This document shows positions 1 through 8,627 of a stretch of 64,000 nucleotides of DNA, piece by piece; positions within the stretch are counted from its first letter, which is position 1; the number at the start of each line of letters is the position of its first letter. Source of the DNA: Bradyrhizobium retamae (GTDB taxonomy: Bacteria > Pseudomonadota > Alphaproteobacteria > Rhizobiales > Xanthobacteraceae); the NCBI RefSeq assembly GCF_001440415.1, contig NZ_LLYA01000156.1, positions 34,037 to 98,036 of the forward strand. The letters are read 5' to 3'. The notes beneath the pieces are model-generated. The model did no database searches, was not told the origin of the DNA, and saw nothing but the letters and a program-made list of their open reading frames with translations. The translations under genes were made by a program, and so were the position numbers.

Positions 1-295
1 AAAGCAGCAACCGCCAAAAGCCATCGGCCCACAGCAACGCCACAGCCGTTGCTGCTGCCAGGGCGGCGCAGAGTGCGAGCACGAGGCGCAACGATTGCAG
101 GAAGTCTGCAAACATCCCGACGAGCGGACCGGCGACAAGACGCGCCAGCAACGCAGCCGCCAATATCGAGCCGATCTGCTCGGGCGTGAGCGCTCTGGTT
201 TCAAAAAACTTCGGCCAGAACGGCGATGCCACGCCAAACGCCGCGTACAGCGCGGCGTAAAGAGCTATGTAGGCGACCGGCCCAGGAACGCGCAT
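1..295 (-). CDS. MFS transporter, N-terminal part (runs off the window)
   Basis: The reverse strand is open from an ATG at 295 to the window edge, giving about 98 residues. They begin MRVPGPVAYIALYAALYAAF and continue with FWPKFFETRALTPEQIGSIL, then a segment with RLVAGPLVGMFAD. Two or three hydrophobic helices separated by a short loop carrying a G-x-x-x-D-type loop (GMFAD) are typical of the major facilitator superfamily. The N-terminus resembles the sugar/nucleoside or phenylpropionate-like MFS branch. The substrate cannot be inferred and the C-terminal part lies outside the window. The start faces the divergent lytic transglycosylase gene at 418. Confidence 0.75.
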   Translation of the reverse strand, partial: MRVPGPVAYIALYAALYAAFGVASPFWPKFFETRALTPEQIGSILAAALLARLVAGPLVGMFADFLQSLRLVLALCAALAAATAVALLWADGFWRLLL

Positions 296-417
296 TTCTG
301 AAAGTTCCTCTCGGTAGAATTACGGCCACAAAGAACACTGCTCTGCCGTAGTTCATCCGCGAAATCTCCACATCCAACTTCTATCCGACCGGCCTTCACA
401 GAAATGGATGGAAGTTG

Positions 418-1455
418 ATGCGATATCTTTTCGCCGCCGTGATTGCTGCGTTCGTAGTCGCGGTGGACTTTGAAAGTTCCGGAATCAAGTCAGTATGGAT
501 GGAACCATCTTTCGTTGTCGCCGAAGCGCAATCGGAACCCGCCACGACATCGAAATCTCACACAGGAGCTATGACCGCGTCGGTTGAATACTCGCAAGAA
601 CCGGACGCAACAAACGCCGTCACCGCGCCGCATGAGTCGGCAACGACAGCCGATGCCGCGACTCATGCAGCCGCTGCGGTCAACGAGGGGTCCGCGCCAC
701 CGAACCCGATCTGTGAAGCGGTCAGGAGTGCCGCTGAGGAACACGATATTCCGATCGGGTTTTTCGTGCGCCTGCTCTGGCAGGAAAGCAGGTTTAAAAC
801 GGCGGAGGTCAGTTCGGCAGGCGCGCAGGGTATTGCGCAATTCATGCCGCGAACGGCGGTCGAAATGGGCTTGAGAGATCCGTTCGATCCGCTGCAGGCG
901 ATTCCTGCGTCGGCAAGATTTCTTCGCAAGCTTTATAATCAGTTCGGAAATCTCGGGCTTGCGGCGGCAGCGTACAATGCAGGCGGCGGCAGGATCGAGA
1001 AGTGGTTATCGCGACGCGGCGCGTTGCCGAAGGAAACGCGCGCTTACGTCAAGATCATCACCGGCCACAAGGCCGAAGCCTGGACGGACGAAGACAATAC
1101 CGTCCGCATGCCGACGGACCTGCCGGATAAGGCGCCATGTGAAGGGGTCGGTGGCCTGTCGAAGGAAGACCAGATCGCCGAAGTGCCGGTCGATCTGGCG
1201 CCTTCCATCAGCGGGATGTTGCGAAAGGCCGACATTGCCGAAGAGAACCACGCAGCTCTCAAAAAGCGACGGGTCGTTGCAAGCCGAACCGCAAGGGCCG
1301 TACGTACGGCATTCCGGAATGCGAATGCCCGGGTAACGCGGCTGGCAGCAAAGGCTGCGACACGGAAGCCCGGCAAGCAATCCGGCACCCGCTTGGCGTC
1401 GGCCGCCGGCAACGGCAGCCGGACAAAGTCATCGAAAGCATCGCGGGAATTATAG
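418..1455 (+). CDS. Lytic transglycosylase (SLT domain), secreted
   Basis: Encodes about 345 residues. A hydrophobic N-terminal segment (signal peptide or anchor) is followed by a low-complexity Ala/Thr linker. The SLT lysozyme-like domain spans roughly residues 95-215. LLWQESRFKTAEVSSAGAQG contains the catalytic Glu of the ES-F/AGAQG signature, followed by IAQFMPRTA and AAAYNAGGG, all hallmarks of the family that cleaves peptidoglycan to 1,6-anhydromuropeptides in the periplasm. The C-terminus is Arg/Ala/Lys-rich and probably disordered. A TTG at 415 is in frame, but the ATG at 418, preceded by a purine-rich GGATGGAAG, is the better start. The gene is followed by a strong terminator. Confidence 0.9.
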   Translation: MRYLFAAVIAAFVVAVDFESSGIKSVWMEPSFVVAEAQSEPATTSKSHTGAMTASVEYSQEPDATNAVTAPHESATTADAATHAAAAVNEGSAPPNPICEAVRSAAEEHDIPIGFFVRLLWQESRFKTAEVSSAGAQGIAQFMPRTAVEMGLRDPFDPLQAIPASARFLRKLYNQFGNLGLAAAAYNAGGGRIEKWLSRRGALPKETRAYVKIITGHKAEAWTDEDNTVRMPTDLPDKAPCEGVGGLSKEDQIAEVPVDLAPSISGMLRKADIAEENHAALKKRRVVASRTARAVRTAFRNANARVTRLAAKAATRKPGKQSGTRLASAAGNGSRTKSSKASREL

Positions 1456-1483
1456 GCTCGGATCGACCCGCACGTTGATAAGC

Positions 1484-1513
1484 AAAAAAGCCCGCACTGC
1501 TGCGGGCTTTTTT
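1484..1513. terminator. Bidirectional Rho-independent terminator
   Basis: AAAAAAGCCCGCA-CTGC-TGCGGGCTTTTTT is a near-perfect stem with a run of A on one side and of T on the other. It can therefore end both the transglycosylase transcript (+) and the convergent secreted-protein gene (-) that stops at 1528. Confidence 0.9.
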
Positions 1514-1527
1514 CTCGCCAGCCTGTC

Positions 1528-1848
1528 TTACCAGCGGCCGGTGCCGAAGCTGAAGGTTATGCCAGGACCGCCGCCGTAATAGCGGGGACCGTAGTACCCG
1601 TACCGGCGCGGCGCGTAGTAGCCGTAGCTATCGTAGTACGGGCGATAGTGCCGGTGGCCCCAGCGGTGATGGTGGCCCCAGTGCCGATGACGCCAGTGGC
1701 GGCGATGGGCGCTGAAGTCAGTGGAAGACGACTGCACGGTATCCGTCGAAGGTTTCGCCTTCACCGCACTGTCGGCGGCGTTGGCGGCGGAACCGCCGAT
1801 CAGCGCAGCAGCACCAACGGCAAACACGATGGCTAGTTTCTTCATCAT
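1528..1848 (-). CDS. His/Tyr/Gly-rich secreted protein, function unknown
   Basis: Encodes 106 residues. A clear signal peptide (MMKKLAIVFAVGAAALIGG, cleavage near SAANA) is followed by a mature part made of a His/Arg/Trp-rich block (HRRHWRHRHWGHHHRWGHRH) and a Tyr/Gly/Pro-rich tail. No enzymatic motif is visible. The His-rich block suggests metal binding, but that is only an inference. A second protein of similar composition is encoded at 31362-31754. An RBS-like GGAG precedes the ATG on the reverse strand (TGGAGTTCGATG). Confidence 0.8.
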   Translation of the reverse strand: MMKKLAIVFAVGAAALIGGSAANAADSAVKAKPSTDTVQSSSTDFSAHRRHWRHRHWGHHHRWGHRHYRPYYDSYGYYAPRRYGYYGPRYYGGGPGITFSFGTGRW

Positions 1849-2023
1849 CGAACTCCAGTGATTGTGTCGACTCTACCGAGTCTAATCACCGCGCCGCGAT
1901 CACGTTCCGTCTGCGACATTAAGACCGTTACAGGTCCTTGAACAGATATTCATGAATATGAACGGTGGTTCCTTCGACGAGAGTAGCGTTGCACGGCTTC
2001 GCGCCGGGGCTTAAGCATCGTCG

Positions 2024-2233
2024 GTGATCGGAAATCAGCGACATTGCAGATGTGGCGCGATCTACCACCGCACCGAGGCGATGGCGGCCTCGCGCGAGAT
2101 CGACAGTTTTGAGTGCACGGCTTGCGGCGCTACGCTCGAGAATTGGGACACTGCGTGGGTGCCGATCTATCGCCTGATCACGATTCCAGCAATCAAGCCT
2201 GACGAAACGCCGCCGACTGCAAGCGAACCGTGA
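2024..2233 (+). CDS. Small zinc-ribbon-like protein, hypothetical
   Basis: Encodes 69 residues from a GTG start. It contains CRCGAIYHRTEA and, about 20 residues later, FECTACGATLENW. This CxC...CxxC arrangement looks like a small zinc ribbon. No signal peptide or membrane helix is visible. There is no convincing Shine-Dalgarno, and an in-frame ATG at about 2081 would remove the first cysteines, so the GTG start is preferred. It stands alone between the divergent secreted protein and the convergent tup operon. Its role is unknown. Confidence 0.6.
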   Translation: MIGNQRHCRCGAIYHRTEAMAASREIDSFECTACGATLENWDTAWVPIYRLITIPAIKPDETPPTASEP

Positions 2234-2263
2234 CTATTGCGCGGGACTGATCGCAGCCGGCAA

Positions 2264-3097
2264 TCACGCGCCGGAATCGCTGGCGTTGGGATAGAACAAC
2301 TGCTCGCCGTTGATCCTGTAATCGGCGATCGCCTTCTGTCCCTCTGATGACACCAGCCAGTCGATGAATTGTTGGCCGAGATCCTTCTTGACGCTCGGAT
2401 GCTTCTCCGGATTCACCAGCATGACGCCGTACTGGTTGAACAGGCGCTTGTCGCCTTCGACGGCAATTCCGAGATCGCCGCGGTTCTTGAACGACAGCCA
2501 GGTGCCGCGATCGGCGAGCACATAGGCGTTCGCGGCGGAAGCGGTGTTGAGCGCAGCGCCCATGCCCTGCCCGATCTCCTTGTACCAGGGACCCTTCTCC
2601 TTGGCGATGTCGATGCCGGCGATCTTCCAGAGATTGAGCTCCGCCTGATGCGTGCCGGACTTGTCGCCGCGCGAGATGAAATCGGCCCCCTTCGCCTTGA
2701 TCGCGGAGAGCGCAGCAACGATGTCTTTCGAGCCCTTGATGCCGGCCGGGTCACTCTTCGGCCCGATCAGGATGAAGTCGTTGTACATCACGGGATGGCG
2801 CCTGACGCCAAAACCCTCGAACACGAATTTTTCTTCCGCAGGTTTGGCGTGGACGAACACGACGTCGGCATCGCCGCGGCGGCCGGTATCGAGCGCTTGT
2901 CCCGTACCTTGCGCCACCACTTTGACGTCGATGCCGGTCCTGGCCTTGAACATCGGCAGGATATAGCCGAACAGGCCGGAATCCTGCGTCGAGGTGGTCG
3001 AAGCCACCACGATCGATTTATCCTGCGCGACGGCGTGGCTTGCGAAAACCAGGCTGGCGGTCGCCGCAATCAGCAGACGGCGCGTGAGCATGCTCAT
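2264..3097 (-). CDS. tupA: Tungstate ABC transporter, periplasmic binding protein
   Basis: Encodes 277 residues with a signal peptide (start MSMLTRRLLIAATASLVFAS). The mature protein starts IVVASTTSTQDSGLFGYILP. The TTSTQDSG motif is the anion-binding signature of the TupA/WtpA-type tungstate-binding family and separates it from ModA. GTGQALDTGRRGDADVVFVH and the later SRGDKSGTH segment also fit. The start at 3097 is chosen over an upstream in-frame ATG because AGAAGGG lies 6 bases before it and it begins the signal peptide. It is the last gene of a B-C-A ordered operon, separated from tupC by a palindromic repeat. It delivers tungstate, and possibly molybdate, to the TupB/TupC importer. Confidence 0.88.
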   Translation of the reverse strand: MSMLTRRLLIAATASLVFASHAVAQDKSIVVASTTSTQDSGLFGYILPMFKARTGIDVKVVAQGTGQALDTGRRGDADVVFVHAKPAEEKFVFEGFGVRRHPVMYNDFILIGPKSDPAGIKGSKDIVAALSAIKAKGADFISRGDKSGTHQAELNLWKIAGIDIAKEKGPWYKEIGQGMGAALNTASAANAYVLADRGTWLSFKNRGDLGIAVEGDKRLFNQYGVMLVNPEKHPSVKKDLGQQFIDWLVSSEGQKAIADYRINGEQLFYPNASDSGA

Positions 3098-3118
3098 TTG
3101 ATTTCCCTTCTTTAGTTT

Positions 3119-3166
3119 GCGCATGACTTTTCGGAAAACCGGTAACCACTTTTCCGGATCATGCGC
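3119..3166. repeat. Palindromic intercistronic repeat between tupC and tupA
   Basis: GCGCATGA...TCATGCGC arms enclose a central CGGAAAACCGGTAACCAC/TTTTCCGG segment and form a near-perfect hairpin of about 48 bp. The same short-palindrome style is widespread in Bradyrhizobium intergenic DNA. It sits in the transcript between tupC and tupA and could stabilise or separate the messages. That role is inference. Confidence 0.7.
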
Positions 3167-3894
3167 TAAATCAATAGTTCGCCGGCGAGGAACGCTCCCG
3201 CCTCGGGGGTTTGCGGCGCGTCGAAGAACGATGCGGCTGCACCGGTTTCGACAATTCGGCCGCGGTGAAGCATGACGATTTCGCCGGCGAGCCTGCGCGC
3301 TTCGCCGAGATCGTGGGTCGCCATCACGACCTTGATGTTGCGCTCGCTGACGGCACGGATGATGTCTTCCACCGCCTTGGTGGCGATGGGGTCGAGGCTC
3401 GCGGTCGGCTCGTCCAAAAACAGCACCGCCGGATCGCGCGCTAGCGCCCGTGCCAGCGCCAGCCGCTGCTGCTCGCCGCCGGAGAGCCTTCGCGCCGCGC
3501 GGTCGGCGAGCGCGTGCAAGCCGACCAGTTCGAGCAACTCGGCTATGCGTCGCGCATGCTCCGCGTGCGGAATACCGGCGGCGCGCAGCGCAAAACGGAG
3601 ATTGGCGGCGGCGCTGCGCCGGAGCATCGCCGGACGCTGAAACACGATCGCGCGCTTCAGCGGCGGGACGTGTTCAAGCCCGCCCCAGGTGATGCGCCCG
3701 CGCGAAGGTGCCAGCAGCCCCATCGCCAGGCGCAAGAGCGTCGATTTGCCCGAGCCGTTGGGGCCGATCAGCACCGTGGGCAGGCCCGGCGCCAGCGTGA
3801 GTGCGATGTCGTCGAGGATTGTGACCCCGCCAGCCGCTACCGTGACGCCATCAAATTTGATCGGCAGTTCGCTCGAAGGCGCGCGCATGGTCAT
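3166..3894 (-). CDS. tupC: Tungstate ABC transporter, ATP-binding protein
   Basis: Encodes 242 residues with every ABC ATPase element: Walker A GPNGSGKST, the Q-loop in FQRP, signature LSGGEQQRLALARAL, Walker B VLFLDEPTASLD and the switch His in MATHDLGEA. ATG at 3894 overlaps the tupB stop in an ATGA arrangement, so translational coupling is likely. That position is preferred to an upstream in-frame ATG at 3930 inside tupB. Together with the adjacent permease and the TupA-type receptor it forms a tungstate importer. Confidence 0.87.
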   Translation of the reverse strand: MTMRAPSSELPIKFDGVTVAAGGVTILDDIALTLAPGLPTVLIGPNGSGKSTLLRLAMGLLAPSRGRITWGGLEHVPPLKRAIVFQRPAMLRRSAAANLRFALRAAGIPHAEHARRIAELLELVGLHALADRAARRLSGGEQQRLALARALARDPAVLFLDEPTASLDPIATKAVEDIIRAVSERNIKVVMATHDLGEARRLAGEIVMLHRGRIVETGAAASFFDAPQTPEAGAFLAGELLI

Positions 3895-4583
3895 CCCGCC
3901 AATCGCTCGCCGGCACGGCGCACGCTCCACGCCAGCGCGTTGACCGCGATCACGATCGAAATCAGCACGAGGCCGAGGCCGACCGCGAGCGGCAGGTCGC
4001 CCTTGGAAGTCTCCAGCGCAATCGCCGTCGTCATCGTGCGGGTGAAGCCTTCGATGTTGCCGCCGACGATGATGATGGCGCCGACCTCCGCCGCCGCGCG
4101 GCCGAAGCCGGCGAGCAGCGCCGTGACCAGGCTGAAGCGCGCGTCCCAGATCAGCGCCATGATGCGGCCGAGGGGCCCGAGGTTCATCGCGGTGAGTTCG
4201 TCGCGGTATTCGAGCCAGAGATCCTCGATGGTCTGGCGCGTCAGCGCAGCGATGATCGGCGTGACCAGCACCGTCTGCGCGACGATCATGGCGCTCGCGG
4301 TGAACAACAGGCCAAACGCGCCGAGTGGCCCGGAGCGCGACAGCGCGAGATACACCGCGAGGCCGACAACGACCGGCGGCAGGCCCATCAAGGCGTTGAG
4401 CAGGACGATGATGCCCTGGCGACCGGGAAATCTCGTCAGCGCGATCCAGGCGCCCAACGGAATGCCGATCAGCGCGGCCAGCGCCACCGCTGATAGGCTG
4501 ACGTAAAGCGACAGCCGCACGATCGCGAACAGCGCAGGATCGCCGGAGAGCACGAGTTGAAGGGCAGATGGGCCGTCTGGCAT
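3891..4583 (-). CDS. tupB: Tungstate ABC transporter, permease
   Basis: Encodes 230 residues with about five or six membrane helices. The BPD_transp_1 EAA loop is visible as LLAGFGRAAAEVGAIIIVGG, characteristic of sulfate/molybdate/tungstate permeases. The start MPDGPSALQLVL at 4583 follows a weak GGAATTACAA and is preferred to the upstream ATG at 4655, which would run into the divergent regulator. It is the first gene of the tupB-tupC-tupA operon. The usual published order is A-B-C. Confidence 0.87.
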   Translation of the reverse strand: MPDGPSALQLVLSGDPALFAIVRLSLYVSLSAVALAALIGIPLGAWIALTRFPGRQGIIVLLNALMGLPPVVVGLAVYLALSRSGPLGAFGLLFTASAMIVAQTVLVTPIIAALTRQTIEDLWLEYRDELTAMNLGPLGRIMALIWDARFSLVTALLAGFGRAAAEVGAIIIVGGNIEGFTRTMTTAIALETSKGDLPLAVGLGLVLISIVIAVNALAWSVRRAGERLAG

Positions 4584-4675
4584 TTGTAATTCCAAGCTGG
4601 TACGTACATCTTGCGCAGATAGCGGCGATATGGTCAATTTCTGTAGTAACTGCACTTCAATGCATACTGGTGCCG
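4584..4675. promoter_or_regulatory. Divergent promoter region between tupB and its putative regulator
   Basis: A 92-bp intergenic stretch separates the two start codons and must hold both promoters. It is AT-richer than its flanks and contains the 8-bp palindrome GTACGTAC near 4600. A CTGGTAC near 4598 and a CTGGTGC near 4667 may be half-sites. No operator is proven. Confidence 0.45.
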
Positions 4676-5560
4676 ATGCCGGAGCTCCTCACGACAGACG
4701 AAGCGGCGGATTATCTGCGGCTCTCCGAGCGCAAGCTCTACGAGCTGGTGGCAAACCGCGCGGTACCCTGCAGCAAGGTGACCGGCCGCTGGCTGTTTCC
4801 GCGCACGGCGCTGGACCGCTGGGTGTCCGCTGGACTCATTGCGCCTGCTGGCCTGGCACAGGTCGCGCCGCCGATCGTCGGCGGCAGCCACGATCCGCTG
4901 CTGGAATGGGGCTTACGTGAGAGCAATTCCGGCCTCGCCAGCCTGGCCGAAGGCAGCGAGGAAGGCCTGCGTCGGCTGACGCGTGGCGAGGTGATGGTCG
5001 CAGCGATCCATCTGCACCGGCTCGACGGCGATGACGACAGAGCCAATGTCGAGGCGGTCGCCGACGCGCCGGGCTTGCATGATGCAGTCGTGCTCGGCTT
5101 TGCGCGGCGCGAGCAGGGCATTCTGGTCGCATCAGGCAATCCGCTTGATCTCAGCGACATGGCCTCGATCGCGACCTTGCGCGCGCGGATGGCGCAACGC
5201 CCGCCCGGTGCCGGCGCGCAATTGCTGCTGCTCGCGCTACTGGCGCGCGCGGGCATCACGCTCGACGATCTGAAATTGGCAAAGCCCGCCTTCCCCACGG
5301 GACCCGATATCGCCCAAGCCATCCGCGCCGGCCGCATCGATTGCGGCATCGCGACGCGAAGCGTGGCGAAATCGGCAGGGCTCGATTTCGTCCCCGTCAC
5401 CTGGGAGCGCTTCGACCTGGTGATGCGGCAGCGCGACTACTTCATGAAGGGACCGCAGGCCCTGTTCGACTTCATGCGCGGGCCGAGCTTCCGCGATCGC
5501 GCGGGCGAGCTCAGCGGGTACGACGTCAGCGACGCCGGCACGGTGCGACTGGTGAATTGA
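4676..5560 (+). CDS. HTH / periplasmic-binding-like fusion regulator (tungstate or molybdate responsive?)
   Basis: Encodes 294 residues. Residues 3-50 form an excisionase/MerR-like helix-turn-helix (ELLTTDEAADYLRLSERKLY...GRWLFPRTALDRWV). Residues about 65-290 resemble the intracellular PBP-like domain (COG1910/PF12727 type) that binds molybdate-like anions. The gene starts 92 bp from tupB on the opposite strand, so it is likely the one-component regulator of that operon. The longer frame from 4568 would overlap the tupB start, and the ATG at 4676 (or GTG 4670) begins the HTH cleanly. The ligand assignment is inference from context. Confidence 0.8.
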   Translation: MPELLTTDEAADYLRLSERKLYELVANRAVPCSKVTGRWLFPRTALDRWVSAGLIAPAGLAQVAPPIVGGSHDPLLEWGLRESNSGLASLAEGSEEGLRRLTRGEVMVAAIHLHRLDGDDDRANVEAVADAPGLHDAVVLGFARREQGILVASGNPLDLSDMASIATLRARMAQRPPGAGAQLLLLALLARAGITLDDLKLAKPAFPTGPDIAQAIRAGRIDCGIATRSVAKSAGLDFVPVTWERFDLVMRQRDYFMKGPQALFDFMRGPSFRDRAGELSGYDVSDAGTVRLVN

Positions 5561-5612
5561 GGGGCGGACTCATTGGCGCCTAGCCAAATATGCGGATCAA
5601 CGCGAGCATTTC

Positions 5613-6369
5613 ATGGAACAGAACGGCCTCTACGATCGCCCTGATCTGTACGACTTGTTAGCGCCACGTGATCCGGCCTTGGAACAGTTCTACGTCGAGG
5701 TGGCTCGCGAACGAGGTGGTCGCGTCCTCCGATCTCGCGTGTGGAAGCGGTCGTCTCACCATTCCGCTGGCCCGATCGGGCCTACAAGTGACTGGAGGCG
5801 ATCTATCCGCCACGATGCTCGAGCATGCGCGACGTTCCGCCGAGGCACAGGCGGTCCAGCTCGATCTGGTGCAGTTGGACATGCGCCATTTCGACCTTAA
5901 TGGACGCACCTTCGACACCACCATTGTTGCCGTGAATTCGGTTCTGCACCTGCATAGCCTGGACGATTTCAAGGGCTTTTTTCAATCAGTGGCACGGCAC
6001 CTATCACCGAAGGGCAGGCTTGTGTTCGACGCTTTCTTCCCGAATGTGGCCATGCTCAGCAGCGATCCTGACAGACGCCAACTAGTCGGAGCGATTGTCC
6101 ATGACACTCAAGGCAAAATAATCGTCGAGGAGACTCTCAGATACGAACCTCTCACCCAAATCAGTCACGTGGATTGGTATTGGTCGACATCGGCAAAGAA
6201 AGATTTCTGGAGGACTCCTTTGCAGGTGCGAAACATCTTTCCGCAAGAGATGCCGCTGCTAATAGCATCAGGTGGCTTGCGCCTCGTCGATCGCTTTGGT
6301 GATTTTGACCGCAGCCCGCTTGCGGCTGGGAGCGCGCGACAAGTATGCGTGTGTGCTGACCAGGGATGA
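5613..6369 (+). pseudogene. SAM-dependent methyltransferase disrupted by a one-base frameshift
   Basis: From the ATG at 5613, frame 1 reads MEQNGLYDRPDLYDLLAPRD... up to GGRVL. The methyltransferase then continues in the next frame as DLACGSGRLTIPLARSGLQV (class I SAM-binding motif I) and ends at 6369 after LSPKGRLVFDAFF and a C-terminal strand region. The break is inside GTCCTCCGATCTC at about 5726-5731. Removing one C restores GGRVLDLACGSGR and a normal protein of about 250 residues. It is therefore either a recent pseudogene or an assembly error. Base composition is lower in GC than the neighbours. The substrate is unknown. Confidence 0.8.
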
Positions 6370-6520
6370 TAAAATAGTACCGACAAGTGGGGCGTCGGCT
6401 GAGACCTGCAGCAACTGAGCTGGAAGGCCGTTTTGCCATGCATGTGGCTTTGCTTGATGTAGAGGCGGCTCCTGCTTGTGGCTCTTCTCGGGCGACATGC
6501 TTTGCTCAAAAACGACATGC

Positions 6521-7789
6521 CTACCTTCGCCCCGGCAGCCACGCGACAAACCCCGCCTCCCCAAGCCGCTTCATCACCTCGTCCAGATGCGCGCGATCCC
6601 TGGTCTCGATGACGACTTCGAGCAAGGTCCCCTTGGCGGGCAGATCCGAGAACGTCCGTTGGTGCGAGACTTCGATGATGTTGGCGCCGGCTTCGGCGAG
6701 CAGCGCCGAGACGGCGGCGAGCTGGCCGGGCCGGTCGACGATGTCGATCGCAATCTGGGTCAGCCGGCCCTCGCGCGCGAGTTCGCGGGTCAGCACGGAG
6801 GCGATCAGCCGGGTATCGATGTTGCCGCCGGTTAGCACAAGGCCGACATTGCGGCCGGCAAAACGCTCCGGCGCTGCCAGCACCGCCGCAAGGCCTGTGG
6901 CGCCGGCGCCCTCGACCACGGTCTTTTCGATCGCGATCAGCATCGCCACCGCCCGCTCGATCTGGTCTTCGGTAACGAGAACGATGTCGTCGACGAGATG
7001 GCGGATGATTTCGGTGGTGATTCGGCCCGGCACCTTAACCGCAATGCCCTCGGCAAGCGTATCGCCGCGCATCGGCAGACGATCGCCCTTGATGGCGTTG
7101 TACATCGAGGGATAGAGCTGCGCCTGCACGCCGACGATCTGCAGATCCGGCTTCAGCGATTTGGCCGCAACCGCCATGCCGGAAATCAGCCCGCCACCGC
7201 CGATCGGCACCACCAGCGTATCGAGCTGCGGCGCCGCCCGGAGCATTTCCAGCGCGATGGTGCCCTGCCCCGCGATGATCAAGGGATCATCGTACGGATG
7301 GATCATGATCATGCCGTGCGCCTCGCCATGAGTGCGCGCGAATTCGCCGGCCTCTTCCAGCGTCTTGCCGGAGATGATCGTATTCGCGCCGTGACGTCGC
7401 GTGTTCTCGATCTTCACCATTGGGGTGCCGATCGGCATCACGATCGCTGCGGGTATGCCGAGTCGGTTGGCATGATAGGCCACGCCCTGCGCGTGGTTGC
7501 CGGCCGACATCGCGATCACGCCGCGCCGCCGCTCCTCCGGCGATAGCGCCAGCAGCCGGTTGAGCGCGCCGCGCTCCTTGAAGGTCGAGGTGAACTGCAG
7601 GTTCTCGAATTTGAGCCAAAGGTTGCAGCCGCAGATCTCGCTCAGCGTCCGGCTCTGGTCGCATTCGGTAACGAGGACTGACCCGGCAATGGACGCGCCC
7701 GCGGCCGTGATGTCCTCGGGCATGACGGCAAGGCGGCCGGGTTCGGAACCGACTTTCGTCGGCGGTACATTTTTAGGAGGATTCGGCAT
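6521..7789 (-). CDS. ilvA: Threonine ammonia-lyase with C-terminal ACT domain
   Basis: Encodes 422 residues. The PLP-binding region is recognisable by FTSTFKERGALNRLL (Schiff-base Lys), SAGNHAQGVAYHA and the glycine-rich phosphate loop IGGGGLISGMAVA. Residues of about 345-420 form an ACT-like domain (IVDRPGQLAAVSALLAEAGA). It deaminates L-threonine to 2-oxobutyrate plus ammonia, feeding isoleucine synthesis or catabolism. The single ACT domain places it in the short TIGR01127-like group rather than the classic two-ACT enterobacterial IlvA, so the symbol is approximate. The start at 7789 (MPNPPKNVPPTKV) follows an AGG-containing leader. An upstream ATG at 7879 overlaps the divergent regulator's leader. 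Confidence 0.88.
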   Translation of the reverse strand: MPNPPKNVPPTKVGSEPGRLAVMPEDITAAGASIAGSVLVTECDQSRTLSEICGCNLWLKFENLQFTSTFKERGALNRLLALSPEERRRGVIAMSAGNHAQGVAYHANRLGIPAAIVMPIGTPMVKIENTRRHGANTIISGKTLEEAGEFARTHGEAHGMIMIHPYDDPLIIAGQGTIALEMLRAAPQLDTLVVPIGGGGLISGMAVAAKSLKPDLQIVGVQAQLYPSMYNAIKGDRLPMRGDTLAEGIAVKVPGRITTEIIRHLVDDIVLVTEDQIERAVAMLIAIEKTVVEGAGATGLAAVLAAPERFAGRNVGLVLTGGNIDTRLIASVLTRELAREGRLTQIAIDIVDRPGQLAAVSALLAEAGANIIEVSHQRTFSDLPAKGTLLEVVIETRDRAHLDEVMKRLGEAGFVAWLPGRR

Positions 7790-7949
7790 TTCGGTGGCCT
7801 CGTTGAGAGGCAATCGTATAGGCTTTTTCCGCTCCCTTCGCCTCCCTCGAATCTCGTAAAAATCCCGCCCCATGAACATGGGTGTCGCAAAAAACTGCCA
7901 CGGGGTTACACTTGCGCGGGCTGCAGGGACAGGCAGCCGGAGTTTTCAG

Positions 7950-8627
7950 ATGAATTCATTGAGCGACGGGCCCAAGGCGGAAGCCATCACGGTCGTGCTG
8001 GTCGAGGACGACGCGCCGACGCTTTGGCGGCTGCAGGACGCGCTGGCCAAAGCCGGATACCAGGTCAGGGCCGCCGGCACGCTCGCGGAAGCCCGCGCCT
8101 GTCTCGCGCAAGGCGCGCCAAAGGTGCTGCTGACCGACCTTCAGTTGCCGGACGGTCATGGCGTCGACCTGATTCGCGAGACCCGCCGGCGCTTTCCCGA
8201 TACCGAGATCATGGTGATCTCGATCCTCGGCGACGAGGAAAGCGTGATTTCGGCGATCACCGTCGGCGCGACAGGCTATCTGCTCAAGGACGCCTTCCCG
8301 ACCGACATCGCCGCCACCGTGCGCGACCTCGTCGCCGGCCATTCGCCGATCTCGGCCTCGATCGCGCGTTTCATCGTGCGCCGGACCCAGAGCACGCCGG
8401 AGCCGCCGCCCGGCCCAGTACTCAACACCGCCAAACTGACGCCGCGCGAAATCGACATTCTCTGGGGCATCGCCAAGGGCTTTAGCTATGCCGAGATCGC
8501 CAGCCATCTCGGCCTGTCACGGCAAACCGTGCCCGGGCATATCAAGAGCATCTATCGCAAGCTCGAAGTTCATACCCGGGGCGAGGCGGTGTTCGAGGCG
8601 GTCCAGCAGGGCTTGATCAAGTTGTGA
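7950..8627 (+). CDS. Two-component response regulator, LuxR/NarL type
   Basis: Encodes 225 residues. Receiver domain residues 12-130: the acidic pair (VEDD), phosphorylation Asp in LLTDLQLPDGHG, Ser in VISILGDE and Lys in YLLKDAFP are all present. A LuxR helix-turn-helix follows (LTPREIDILWGIAKGFSYAE, then SRQTVPGHIKSIYRKL). The ATG at 7950 has GGAG eight bases upstream and starts just before the receiver, so it is preferred to the in-frame ATG at 7872. The stop codon overlaps the GTG of the histidine kinase, so the two form one coupled operon. The stimulus is unknown. Confidence 0.92.
   Translation: MNSLSDGPKAEAITVVLVEDDAPTLWRLQDALAKAGYQVRAAGTLAEARACLAQGAPKVLLTDLQLPDGHGVDLIRETRRRFPDTEIMVISILGDEESVISAITVGATGYLLKDAFPTDIAATVRDLVAGHSPISASIARFIVRRTQSTPEPPPGPVLNTAKLTPREIDILWGIAKGFSYAEIASHLGLSRQTVPGHIKSIYRKLEVHTRGEAVFEAVQQGLIKL

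Noticed and set aside
7790..7879. N-terminal extension of threonine ammonia-lyase
   Set aside because: The extra Arg-rich segment is not family-like and overlaps the leader of the divergent response regulator.
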